17,159 nt of DNA from Gammaproteobacteria bacterium (GTDB lineage: Bacteria > Pseudomonadota > Gammaproteobacteria > Pseudomonadales > Azotimanducaceae): assembly GCA_003476445.1 (NCBI GenBank), contig DMUF01000124.1:1-17159 (forward strand), written 5' to 3'. Made by a program: the position numbers and the translations under genes. The notes beneath the pieces are model-generated. The model was not told where the DNA came from. It did no database searches and saw only the letters and a program-made list of their open reading frames with translations. Positions 1 to 5,829 of the stretch are shown here, in pieces (within the stretch, counting starts at the first letter, position 1; each line of letters starts with the position of its first letter).

Positions 1-171
1 GGCCGAGAACACGCCATCGATGCTTGCGATGGGAATGCCGGTCTCAGCGCAGACGTTGCGGATAGCCTCGATGTGCAATTGCAGCGAGGTGACGGGCGTG
101 TCCAGAAACCCGATCTGGTCGGATTCTGCAGCGCCGACGATGGCGGCTGCCTTGTACAGGGTGCCGGGCAT
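1..171 (-). CDS. Thiolase / acetyl-CoA acetyltransferase, N-terminal part (runs off the window)
   Basis: The reverse strand reads 57 codons from an ATG at 171 to the window edge with no stop. The N-terminus (MPGTLYKAAAIVGAAESDQI, then GFLDTPVTSLQLH) has the AAIVGAAESD opening typical of the SCP-x/lipid-transfer class of thiolases, which act on acyl-CoA substrates in lipid or side-chain degradation. The catalytic Cys and His lie outside the window, so activity cannot be judged. The start is 3 nt after the stop of a DUF35 zinc-ribbon protein. That pairing is common: DUF35 proteins often sit beside and bind SCP-x-type thiolases, which supports both calls. The exact substrate is not readable. The family call rests on a short N-terminal stretch plus context. 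Confidence 0.75.
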   Translation of the reverse strand, partial: MPGTLYKAAAIVGAAESDQIGFLDTPVTSLQLHIEAIRNVCAETGIPIASIDGVFSA

Positions 172-174
172 GGT

Positions 175-591
175 TCAGTCCTCGATCGGGCGCCAGAAGG
201 GAATGTGCACGTTGTCATCGGCAGGCTCGAAGAAGATTCGCACGGGCATGCCAACACGGATCTGTTCCGGTGCGGCGGGATCGACCCCGCGCAGAACGGT
301 GAGCATGCGATCGCCTTCCTTCAGATCGATGTAGGCGGAGACGAACGGGATCTCCCGCGACCAGCCGCCGAACGCCGTGTACTGCACGGCGAAGCTGTAA
401 AGGGTTCCTTCGCCGCTGGCTTCGATCCACTCGAGTCGGTTGGAGTGACACCACGGACACAGGTGTCTGGGATACCAGTGCACGCGGTTGCAGTCGATGC
501 AGCGCGGCAGCATGAGTTTCCCGACCTTGGCGCCGTCCCAGAACGGGGCGGTGTGCAGGCCGGGAGTTGGAATCGGCTTGTCATAGCTCAC
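175..591 (-). CDS. Zn-ribbon / OB-fold protein (DUF35 family), thiolase partner
   Basis: 138-residue protein starting at a GTG (MSYDKPIPTPG). Residues 31-48 form a rubredoxin-like zinc ribbon with two CxxC knuckles, C31-C34 and C45-C48 (CIDC and CPWC). The rest (about 55-125) matches the OB-fold half of DUF35 proteins, with the family pattern of a short YSF segment, then PFVSAYIDL, then a GMPV stretch before the end. Proteins of this family are non-catalytic partners of SCP-x-type thiolases and help bind acyl-CoA. The thiolase gene starts 3 nt downstream, so the two are almost certainly translated from one message. The weak AAGAG upstream of the GTG is the only ribosome-binding candidate seen. 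The upstream neighbour tsaC ends 45 nt away on the same strand. Confidence 0.88.
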   Translation of the reverse strand: MSYDKPIPTPGLHTAPFWDGAKVGKLMLPRCIDCNRVHWYPRHLCPWCHSNRLEWIEASGEGTLYSFAVQYTAFGGWSREIPFVSAYIDLKEGDRMLTVLRGVDPAAPEQIRVGMPVRIFFEPADDNVHIPFWRPIED

Positions 592-636
592 GGTAGTGCT
601 CTTGCAGGGTTGCTGTTGCAGGACAGCGGCAGGGCG

Positions 637-1599
637 TCATTCTCGGGCATCCGGATAAGCAGGTACAGTCGCGCGCGCCAGTCGATCATGTACCGCCCGC
701 CAGGCAGACGAAGCGGGCGGTCGCGCAATGCAGATCGCGTCGAGTTCGGCGCCATCGAGCGCGTGCAGGGTGGCGTACAGCCGCGCGGCGTAGCCCGCGG
801 GATCGCGCCCGAGATCAAACGCCGGTCCGCGTGTGCTGTGATCCTCGCCGCAGAAGATCCAGCCAATACGCGCGGAATTCGGATCGTGCGGCGGCATGTT
901 TTCGAACAGATGTGCCGGCGTGCGCGGCGCATAGTGCCGGCGATGCTGCCCCGGTGTGCGCGGAGCCGATGCTCCTGGCGCAGCAAGCGGCGCGCCCAGT
1001 ATCTCGGCGATGACCTCTGCGCTGAGCATGCCAGGCCGCAGCAGCATGGCGTCGGCGCCCTGTACGAGACCAACAATGGTGGACTCGATACCCACGCGAC
1101 AAGGCCCGCCATCAACAATCAATAGATCAGAATCGGCGAACTGCGCAGCCACGTGGGCGGGGAGCGTCGGGCTGAGTGCCGTGTAGCGATTGGCGGAGGG
1201 TGCCACCAGTGCGCCGCCTGCGGCGCGAATGATGTCCCTGGCGAGCGGGTGATCCGGTATGCGCAGCGCAACCGTGTCCTGCCCTGCGGTGATCTGCCGC
1301 GATACCGAAGGCTGGGCATCCAGAACCAGGGTCAGCGGCCCCGGCCAGAAGGCATCCATCAGGCGGCGCGCGCCGGGGGGCGGATCCACGGCCCACGCCT
1401 CGACCTGTGCGACATCTGAGAGGTGAACGATCAATGGGTTGCTCGCCGGCCGTCCTTTGAGCGCAAACAGGCTGGCAACCGCCTCGGGGTTATCCGCTCG
1501 CGCGGCGAGCCCGTACACGGTCTCCGTGGGGAGCCCCACCAGTCCGCCCGCCCGCAGGCGCGCGGCTGCGACAGTAATGTCTCGAGTGATGGTCGGCAT
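637..1599 (-). CDS. tsaC: L-threonylcarbamoyladenylate synthase, long Sua5 form
   Basis: 320 residues. It makes threonylcarbamoyl-AMP from threonine, bicarbonate and ATP, the first step of t6A modification of ANN-decoding tRNAs in the cytoplasm. The YrdC domain covers about residues 8-195: LPTETVYGLAARA (23-35), KGRPASNPL (48-56), the WPGPLT segment (85-90), PSAN (134-137) and the SPT motif (143-145). After a proline-rich linker ending HYAPRTP (222-228) comes a C-terminal Sua5 domain to residue 320. This makes it the long Sua5 architecture rather than the ~190-residue TsaC of E. coli. An AGGTGA lies about 9 nt before the ATG at 1599. It sits 72 nt downstream of the cytochrome gene and 45 nt upstream of the DUF35 gene on the same strand. 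Family identity is firm; whether to name it tsaC or sua5 is a matter of convention. Confidence 0.93.
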   Translation of the reverse strand: MPTITRDITVAAARLRAGGLVGLPTETVYGLAARADNPEAVASLFALKGRPASNPLIVHLSDVAQVEAWAVDPPPGARRLMDAFWPGPLTLVLDAQPSVSRQITAGQDTVALRIPDHPLARDIIRAAGGALVAPSANRYTALSPTLPAHVAAQFADSDLLIVDGGPCRVGIESTIVGLVQGADAMLLRPGMLSAEVIAEILGAPLAAPGASAPRTPGQHRRHYAPRTPAHLFENMPPHDPNSARIGWIFCGEDHSTRGPAFDLGRDPAGYAARLYATLHALDGAELDAICIARPPASSAWRAVHDRLARATVPAYPDARE

Positions 1600-1671
1600 C
1601 GGTTGGGTTCACCTGGCGATGCGCCTATCTTACCGGGCGCAGCACCAGAACGAGCGGTACCGCGATGAGCG

Positions 1672-2100
1672 TCAGCGCTGCAGCGTGTCCACGTGCCGCA
1701 CCAGCGCCTCGATGCGTGCCGCGACGCGTGCGGCAGCCGCATCCGTCGTGCCCTCTTCGCGTCGGAACTGATAACCCCACACCGGCATATCGGCGCTGCC
1801 ATGGACGGCGCGGTAACTGCGGCCGTCGATGATGCTGCTGACCAGATCCGCGGGATATTCACCGTCGTGCCGACGCGCCAGCGTGCGCAGGTCCGGCATC
1901 CGCGTTGTCAACTCGGCGGCCATGGGACCGTCACCGGCACCGGAGGCGCCGTGACAAGCAGCGCAGTAACCAAGATAAAGATTGGCGCCATCAAACGCGG
2001 GCGCGTCCGGGGTCGCGCTGCAGCCCGCCATGAGCACGCCCAGAAGTCCACCGATAACGCTGCTTCGATGGTGGATAGCGCGTCGCCACAGGTCTCGCAT
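1672..2100 (-). CDS. c-type cytochrome, probable lipoprotein
   Basis: 142 residues from the ATG at 2100. This start is preferred because a GAGG sits 8 nt upstream; the frame stays open to ATGs at 2106 and 2127. The N-terminus is a signal peptide with positive residues, a hydrophobic core (VIGGLLGVLMAG) and a lipobox LMAGC with Cys27, predicting a lipid-anchored periplasmic protein. CAACH at 46-50 is the haem c attachment motif. Met105 in the ADMPVWG stretch is the likely distal ligand. The ADMP motif and GXSYRAVHG context are typical of small class I monohaem cytochromes of the cbb3/NorC-like group. It probably carries electrons in the envelope, but the partner is not evident: the downstream gene is tsaC, unrelated in function. 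Confidence 0.85.
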   Translation of the reverse strand: MRDLWRRAIHHRSSVIGGLLGVLMAGCSATPDAPAFDGANLYLGYCAACHGASGAGDGPMAAELTTRMPDLRTLARRHDGEYPADLVSSIIDGRSYRAVHGSADMPVWGYQFRREEGTTDAAAARVAARIEALVRHVDTLQR

Positions 2101-2174
2101 GGACATTGCCTCGACAGTCGGTGGCATAGCCTGCGAGTCTCGACAAACAGGTCACATCGGGGATTACCGCAGCG

Positions 2175-2480
2175 ATGACGCTAGACGAACTTACCGCGCA
2201 GCTTGCTCGGGGCGCCGCGCCAGCGCTTGAGATCCACGGTCTCGACCCGGTGCTGTATACGGCTTTCGCCGTGCTTGGTGGTGTGCCGCAGGCACTCTGC
2301 GATCGGCGCGGAAAGCCGCTCAACTACCGCAGTCGCTACGCCGCCCAGCGCGCGCTCGCTGCGACTGGCGCGCGGGAGGCTACATTCATTCACCGCAGCG
2401 CCTACGGTGAGATGGTCGGTCTCGATGACGTGGGCAACGAAACGGAATTGCGCGAGCGCGTGATATTGCGTCAGGAGTGA
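2175..2480 (+). CDS. Small conserved protein, DUF6482-like
   Basis: 101 residues, no signal peptide or membrane segment, so cytoplasmic. The central RGKPLNYRSRYAAQRAL (44-60) and the C-terminal REATFIHRSAYGEMVGL stretch (67-83) resemble the DUF6482 family of small gammaproteobacterial proteins, where a similar HxSAYDEMIG motif closes the domain. No catalytic residues are evident and no function is known for the family. The gene is divergent from the cytochrome gene (74 nt between the chosen starts) and its last 10 bp overlap the 3' end of mutT on the other strand, so neither gene has room for a classical terminator between them. Only a weak GGGG is seen before the ATG. The family assignment is from memory of the motif pattern and is moderate. 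Confidence 0.65.
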   Translation: MTLDELTAQLARGAAPALEIHGLDPVLYTAFAVLGGVPQALCDRRGKPLNYRSRYAAQRALAATGAREATFIHRSAYGEMVGLDDVGNETELRERVILRQE

Positions 2481-2893
2481 TGGGTCGCTAAGCGGAGCAG
2501 ATGGTCGACGCACGCGGCGTCCGCCTGAGCCATGGCGCGATGCGTCAGGTGCTCGAGCCGCACCCAGGCCAAGGCCAGATGTTCGAGACAGCGGGGTTCT
2601 CCGGTAAGTGCTGCTTCGATGAAGTGAATGCGCAGCGCGCCCGGCGCGCCGGGCCGAAGGGTTTCGCTGTCATGCACCCATAGGGTCGCCCCCGCGAATG
2701 CGAGCGTTGCGCCAAGTTCTTCGTCCAGTTCCCGCGCGAGCGCTTCCTCGAGGCCTTCTCCTGGCTCTACCTTGCCACCCGGAAACTCCCAGCAACCCCC
2801 GTGCTGCTTGGTGAGGGGGCGCTGAGCGATAAGGTGGTAGCCGTCGCGCAACACGACAGCGGCGACGACATCGGTTACCGGTAGCCCGTGCAC
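2471..2893 (-). CDS. mutT: MutT-type Nudix hydrolase (8-oxo-dGTP diphosphatase)
   Basis: About 140 residues from a GTG at 2893. The Nudix box is perfect: GGKVEPGEGLEEALARELDE followed by ELGA fits Gx5Ex7REx2EExG, with the catalytic glutamates of the RE-EE group present. The preceding AQRPLTKQHGGCWEFPGGK is the MutT signature around substrate binding. The enzyme would hydrolyse 8-oxo-dGTP to the monophosphate and so prevent A:T to C:G mutation. The frame is open far upstream to 3112, but that extension (rich in Arg and His) is the shadow of a small membrane protein gene in another frame. The real start is uncertain: GTG 2893 has no clear Shine-Dalgarno, whereas a CTG at 2908 lies 8-9 nt after GAGGG. 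The 3' end overlaps the plus-strand DUF6482-like gene. Confidence 0.85.
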   Translation of the reverse strand: MHGLPVTDVVAAVVLRDGYHLIAQRPLTKQHGGCWEFPGGKVEPGEGLEEALARELDEELGATLAFAGATLWVHDSETLRPGAPGALRIHFIEAALTGEPRCLEHLALAWVRLEHLTHRAMAQADAACVDHLLRLATHHS

Positions 2894-2904
2894 GGCAGGC
2901 GTAA

Positions 2905-3054
2905 TCAGAACATCCGACCCTCGAGCGGACCAATGACGATCCAGTCGACGACAGCGCTGACCACGGCAAGCACCACGATCACGCACATGATGTAGCCGAT
3001 GAGGCGCCAGCCGCGAAACGTTTTTCCGGGGGAAGGCGAATTGTCCGCGCTCAT
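2905..3054 (-). CDS. Small single-pass membrane protein (49 residues)
   Basis: A short open frame from an ATG at 3054 to a TGA at 2905-2907. A GGAG lies 9 nt before the ATG, which is a good ribosome-binding site. The protein opens MSADNSPSPGKTFRGWR (polar, then basic) and continues into one strongly hydrophobic helix (LIGYIMCVIVVLAVVSAVV, 18-36) before a short DWIVIGPLEGRMF tail. By the positive-inside rule the N-terminus would be cytoplasmic. It ends just upstream of mutT, so it is probably the first gene of a two-gene unit. I do not recognise a family and infer no function. Support comes from the Shine-Dalgarno site, the coherent membrane segment and the tight spacing. Confidence 0.6.
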   Translation of the reverse strand: MSADNSPSPGKTFRGWRLIGYIMCVIVVLAVVSAVVDWIVIGPLEGRMF

Positions 3055-3154
3055 GGGAATGGGCTCCGGTGAATGTCCCGGCATAGTCGCAGAACCGGGG
3101 TGAAGGCGTCATGTGCTGTGAATACGAGGGCTTACTTCGCGCCGTATCCTTTTG

Positions 3155-3183
3155 TTGACGCCCTCAGGGCGCTTCCTGATAAT
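3155..3183 (+). promoter_or_regulatory. Sigma70 promoter of the tRNA-Arg genes
   Basis: A -35 TTGACG (3155-3160) and a -10 GATAAT (3178-3183) are separated by exactly 17 bp, each one or two bases from consensus. The first transcribed base would fall near 3190, about 10 nt before the mature tRNA. The sequence after the -10 is GC-rich (GTTGCGCC), like the discriminators of stringently controlled stable-RNA promoters. The spacer holds a near-palindrome, CGCCCTCAGGGCG (3159-3171), 6-bp arms around one base. Confidence 0.8.
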
Positions 3184-3200
3184 GTTGCGCCTTCGCGGAT

Positions 3201-3277
3201 GCGCCCGTAGCTCAGTTGGATAGAGCGCATGGCTACGAACCATGAGGTCGGGAGTTCGAATCTCTCCGGGCGCGCCA
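3201..3277 (+). tRNA. tRNA-Arg (anticodon ACG)
   Basis: 77 nt with the CCA end encoded (3275-3277). The acceptor stem GCGCCCG (3201-3207) pairs fully with CGGGCGC (3267-3273), with discriminator G3274. The anticodon stem CATGG/CCATG (3228-3232, 3240-3244) encloses the loop CTACGAA with anticodon ACG at 3235-3237. A34 would be deaminated to inosine by TadA, so it reads CGU, CGC and CGA. The D arm (GCTCAGTTGGATAGAGC) and the T loop (TTCGAAT) are standard. Confidence 0.97.
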
Positions 3278-3286
3278 TTCCGCGAT

Positions 3287-3372
3287 GTCAGGCTGTTCCA
3301 ACCTGACGTGTTTCCCGTAGGCTCGCTTGTGAGCCTGCGCGGCACGGGCCCCTGTGCGACTTGATGCACAGG
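3287..3372 (+). other. Three inverted repeats between the two tRNA-Arg genes
   Basis: The 102-bp spacer holds three successive hairpins. The first is GTCAGG/CCTGAC (3287-3292 and 3302-3307, 9-nt loop). The second is AGGCTC/GAGCCT (3319-3324 and 3331-3336, 6-nt loop). The third is CCTGTGC/GCACAGG (3351-3357 and 3366-3372, 8-nt loop), ending 7 nt before the second tRNA. None is followed by a T run, so they are not typical intrinsic terminators. I see no second promoter, so the tRNAs are probably co-transcribed and these stems may guide precursor processing. Confidence 0.5.
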
Positions 3373-3379
3373 AATCTCT

Positions 3380-3454
3380 GGCCCCGTAGTTCAATGGATA
3401 GAACGGCCGCCTCCTAAGCGGCAGATGCAGGTTCGATTCCCGCCGGGGCTACCA
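3380..3454 (+). tRNA. tRNA-Arg (anticodon CCT)
   Basis: 75 nt with CCA encoded (3452-3454). The anticodon stem GCCGC/GCGGC encloses the loop CTCCTAA with anticodon CCT at 3413-3415, reading AGG. The short D arm (GTTCAATGGATAGAAC) is that of bacterial tRNA-Arg(CCT). The acceptor stem GGCCCCG (3380-3386) against CGGGGCT (3444-3450) pairs with a G-U at the first pair. The T stem GCAGG/CCCGC (3427-3431, 3439-3443) has one A-C mismatch. The identity is firm; the two non-canonical pairs are odd. Confidence 0.93.
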
Positions 3455-3498
3455 CGTCAATACCGGCGCCGGGTCCAGTCACCAACGCGGACTCTTGC

Positions 3499-4185
3499 AT
3501 GCGGCTCTCTATCGTCATACCGGTCCTGAACGACGTTGATGCGCTCGCCGCTTTGCTGCGCCTGCTTCGCGCGCCCGAGTATGCGGGCGTCGAGGTGCTT
3601 GTTGCGGATGGTGGCAGCGATGACGGCAGTCCTGCGATGGCGCGTGCGCTGGGCGCGGATGCGGTTCTGGTCACGCCGGCAGGCCGCGGTGCTCAGCTAG
3701 CCGCAGCCACGCAGTTCGCGCGCGGTACCTGGATCTGGTGTCTGCACGCGGATTCGACGCCGGAGCCGGGTTGCGTGCCGTGGCTTCTTGCGCTGCCTGA
3801 CCAGCCTGGCTGGGGTCGGTTCAGCGTGGGGCTCGACGGATCACCGCTGCTGCGGCTCGTAGGGCGCTGCATGAATCTGCGTTCCCGGATCACAGGAATT
3901 GCGACCGGAGACCAGGGCATCTTTGTTCATCGCGCACTGCTCTCCGAGGTCGGTGGTGTTCCTCGTCAGCCGCTCATGGAGGACATCGAGCTCTCGCGAC
4001 GTTTACGCCGTCTCACGCGACCGCGCTGTCCGACGCTCAAGGTACATACTTCGCCACGCCGCTGGCAGCGCAACGGGGTACTCCGCACCATTCTCGCGAT
4101 GTGGCGTTTCCGACTTCGCTACTGGTGGGGTGCCGACCCCGTCGACCTCGCGCGTGATTACTACCGTCGTCCGCCGGCGGGGTGA
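3499..4185 (+). CDS. Family 2 glycosyltransferase (TIGR04283-like)
   Basis: 228 residues, cytoplasmic GT-A fold. MRLSIVIPVLND at the start is the first beta strand. VADGGSDDGS (35-44) binds the nucleotide, RGAQLA (63-68) follows, HADS (83-86) stands where the DxD-type metal site lies, GDQG (137-140) is the acceptor loop and LMEDIELSRRLRR (159-171) is the catalytic-base region. This pattern, especially the RGAQL and GDQG motifs, marks the TIGR04283 subgroup, whose members usually sit next to a TIGR04282/DUF2064 protein, as here (the next gene overlaps by 4 bp). Those families carry an 'arsenosugar biosynthesis' label from other genomes, but no arsM- or arsS-like gene is in this window, so donor and acceptor stay open. 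It starts 44 nt after tRNA-Arg(CCT); only a weak GGA precedes the ATG. Confidence 0.88.
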   Translation: MRLSIVIPVLNDVDALAALLRLLRAPEYAGVEVLVADGGSDDGSPAMARALGADAVLVTPAGRGAQLAAATQFARGTWIWCLHADSTPEPGCVPWLLALPDQPGWGRFSVGLDGSPLLRLVGRCMNLRSRITGIATGDQGIFVHRALLSEVGGVPRQPLMEDIELSRRLRRLTRPRCPTLKVHTSPRRWQRNGVLRTILAMWRFRLRYWWGADPVDLARDYYRRPPAG

Positions 4186-4853
4186 AGGTCGTCGGCGTGA
4201 GTGCGCTCGAAACTGAGCTTGCCATCTTCGCCCGCGTGCCGGTACCTGGGCAGGTCAAGACCCGACTGGAGCCTCTTCTCGGCAGTGACGGCGCGTACGC
4301 CGCCCATATCGAACTCTCGGAGAATACGCTGCGCCGGCTGGCCCGCGTGCCGGGCTGTGTCACAACGCTCTGGCTCGACGATCACCCCAACGCCGTGGCG
4401 CTTGATTGGCGTGAGCAGTTCGGTGTGGCGCTCGCCATCCAGCCTGCGGGGGATCTGGGGCAACGCATGATGGCGGCGCTCGCCGGCGCGCTGGCGCGCG
4501 GGCGCGCAGGCTTGGTCGTCGGTACGGATTGCCCGCCGATCGATGCCGCCTACGTGCGTCGGTCTGTCGCGCTTCTGAAGTACCACGATGTCGCCTTCGG
4601 CCCGGCAGAGGATGGCGGCTACGGTCTGGTAGGGCTGGCTCCGAGTGCGTTCGCGGGTGATGCAGACAGGCGCGCATCAGAACTTTTTCGCAGGGTGCGC
4701 TGGGGCAGCCGGTTTGCGTTGTCTGACACGCTCTCAAACGCGGTACGCGCGCACCGGAGAATCGCGCTATTGCCCGCGATCTGGGACGTCGATGAGCCGG
4801 AAGACTGGCTGCGTCATGTCGCGCTGCAAGGGCGCGATCGAGACGATTGTTAG
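4182..4853 (+). CDS. DUF2064 / TIGR04282 nucleotidyltransferase-like protein
   Basis: About 223 residues, with the GT-A/nucleotidyltransferase fold of the DUF2064 family. Visible motifs are FARVPVPGQVKTRL (16-29, the nucleotide-binding KTRL loop), VGTDCPPID (113-121), GPAEDGGYGLVGL (140-152) and DVDEPEDW (202-209). It is expected to act with the preceding glycosyltransferase, perhaps by making an activated sugar or polyol donor; that is inference from repeated pairing, not from the sequence. The GTG at 4182 overlaps the previous stop as GTGA. A second GTG at 4197 follows an AAGG at about 8 nt and starts closer to the conserved region, so the true protein may be 5 residues shorter. Its end is 3 bp from the end of sufE on the other strand. 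Confidence 0.85.
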   Translation: MKVVGVSALETELAIFARVPVPGQVKTRLEPLLGSDGAYAAHIELSENTLRRLARVPGCVTTLWLDDHPNAVALDWREQFGVALAIQPAGDLGQRMMAALAGALARGRAGLVVGTDCPPIDAAYVRRSVALLKYHDVAFGPAEDGGYGLVGLAPSAFAGDADRRASELFRRVRWGSRFALSDTLSNAVRAHRRIALLPAIWDVDEPEDWLRHVALQGRDRDDC

Positions 4854-4856
4854 CGG

Positions 4857-5267
4857 TCACGTGCCTGTGTTGGTCGCCGCCTGACGAATACGCGCAACCA
4901 TCGCGCGCAGTCCATTACCGCGTGTCGGGCTCAAGTGACTGACCAGATCGAGCTCGCGGAACAGTCCCTCGATGTCGAATTCGAGAATCTCGCGCGGGCT
5001 GCGATCGGCATAGGCGGCGAGCACGATGGCGATCAGCCCGCGCACGATATGGGCATCGCTGTCGAGCGCCATGTGCAGTCGGTCGGTCGCAGGATCATAG
5101 CGCGTGACCAGCCAGACCTGGCTCTGGCAACCGCGCACCAGGTGATCCTCGGTCCTATCCGCAGCGGGCAGCGCCGGAACCTCTTTGCCCAGATCGATGA
5201 CCAGGCGGTATTTGTCCTCCCAACTGTCGAGGAAGGCAAAGGTCTCTTTCAGTTCATCGAGCGTCAT
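4857..5267 (-). CDS. sufE: SufE, cysteine desulfuration protein
   Basis: 136 residues, close to the E. coli SufE length of 138. It takes persulfide sulfur from the SufS cysteine and passes it to SufB. The acceptor cysteine is Cys47 in LVRGCQSQVW (43-52), the family signature. The preceding LGKEVPALPAADRTEDHLV and the later RSPREILEF stretch are typical of SufE. It is the last gene of the suf operon, 30 nt after sufT, and starts with an ATG at 5267 without a strong Shine-Dalgarno. It converges with the DUF2064 gene with a 3-bp gap, leaving no room for a separate terminator. The fold family also includes CsdE; the suf context decides for SufE. Confidence 0.95.
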   Translation of the reverse strand: MTLDELKETFAFLDSWEDKYRLVIDLGKEVPALPAADRTEDHLVRGCQSQVWLVTRYDPATDRLHMALDSDAHIVRGLIAIVLAAYADRSPREILEFDIEGLFRELDLVSHLSPTRGNGLRAMVARIRQAATNTGT

Positions 5268-5297
5268 GGGACTGATCCGTCAGAGAAGGGCAGCGAC

Positions 5298-5825
5298 TCA
5301 GAACAGCCCGAGCTCGAGCTGCGCTTCTTCGCTCATCCGGTCCCGCGACCAAGGCGGGTCGAAGACGAGCTCGACATCGACCTGGCTGACGTTCGGCACG
5401 CCGTTGACACGCCGGCGGACGTCATCCACTAACACTTGACCCATGCCGCAGCCGGGCGCGGTCAGCGTCATGCGGATATGAACACTCTGGTCGCTGTCGA
5501 TACGGCGCTCGTAGACGAGGCCGAGATCGACGATGTTGACCGGGATCTCCGGATCGAACACGGACGCAAGCGCGGCATCGACCTGATCCGGATCCACGCG
5601 TCCGTCCGGTCGTGGGTCGTGGTGCAAGACCGAGGGGGTAAAGCCGATTGCGTCGCCATCGGCGCCATCGATTCGCGCCATGTTCCCGTTCACGATCACG
5701 GTGTAATTGCCGCCCAGATCCTGCGTCAGCGTGACGAAGGTGCCCCGGCGAATCTCGATCGGGTCGCCGGTGGGCACAAGGCGCGCAGCGCAGTCCCGGT
5801 TCACGTGAACAAGGCGCCGCTCCAC
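5298..5825 (-). CDS. sufT: SufT, MIP18/DUF59-family Fe-S maturation protein
   Basis: 175 residues, the length of full-size SufT. The C-terminal MIP18 (DUF59) domain is at about 78-170, with DPEIPVNIVDLGLVY (91-105) and the single conserved cysteine in TAPGCGMG (122-129, Cys126). The N-terminal ~75 residues (PIEIRRGTFVTLTQDLGGNY) are the SufT-specific extension that separates it from short DUF59 proteins. SufT helps mature Fe-S proteins rather than build the scaffold cluster. It starts at a GTG only 4 nt after the sufA stop, so it is clearly operonic; an alternative GTG six codons later cannot be excluded. Confidence 0.92.
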   Translation of the reverse strand: MERRLVHVNRDCAARLVPTGDPIEIRRGTFVTLTQDLGGNYTVIVNGNMARIDGADGDAIGFTPSVLHHDPRPDGRVDPDQVDAALASVFDPEIPVNIVDLGLVYERRIDSDQSVHIRMTLTAPGCGMGQVLVDDVRRRVNGVPNVSQVDVELVFDPPWSRDRMSEEAQLELGLF

Positions 5826-5829
5826 AGGT

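Noticed and set aside
73..1125. 350-codon plus-strand open frame
   Set aside because: Antisense to the DUF35 gene and tsaC, both with clear motifs; composition is typical of a shadow frame.
2894..3112. N-terminal extension of MutT to 213 residues
   Set aside because: The extra residues are Arg/His/Ser-rich with no Nudix similarity and coincide with the small membrane protein gene in another frame.
3109..3369. Minus-strand open frame containing GEIRTPDLMVRSHALYPTELRA
   Set aside because: It is the antisense translation of tRNA-Arg(ACG); this string is a well-known spurious 'hypothetical protein' in databases.
3301..3379. Hairpins after tRNA-Arg(ACG) as intrinsic terminators
   Set aside because: None is followed by a T tract and a second tRNA lies directly downstream.
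3414..3674. Minus-strand open frame ending VAPAGIEPASAA
   Set aside because: Antisense to tRNA-Arg(CCT) and the glycosyltransferase start; another classic false protein from tRNA sequence.
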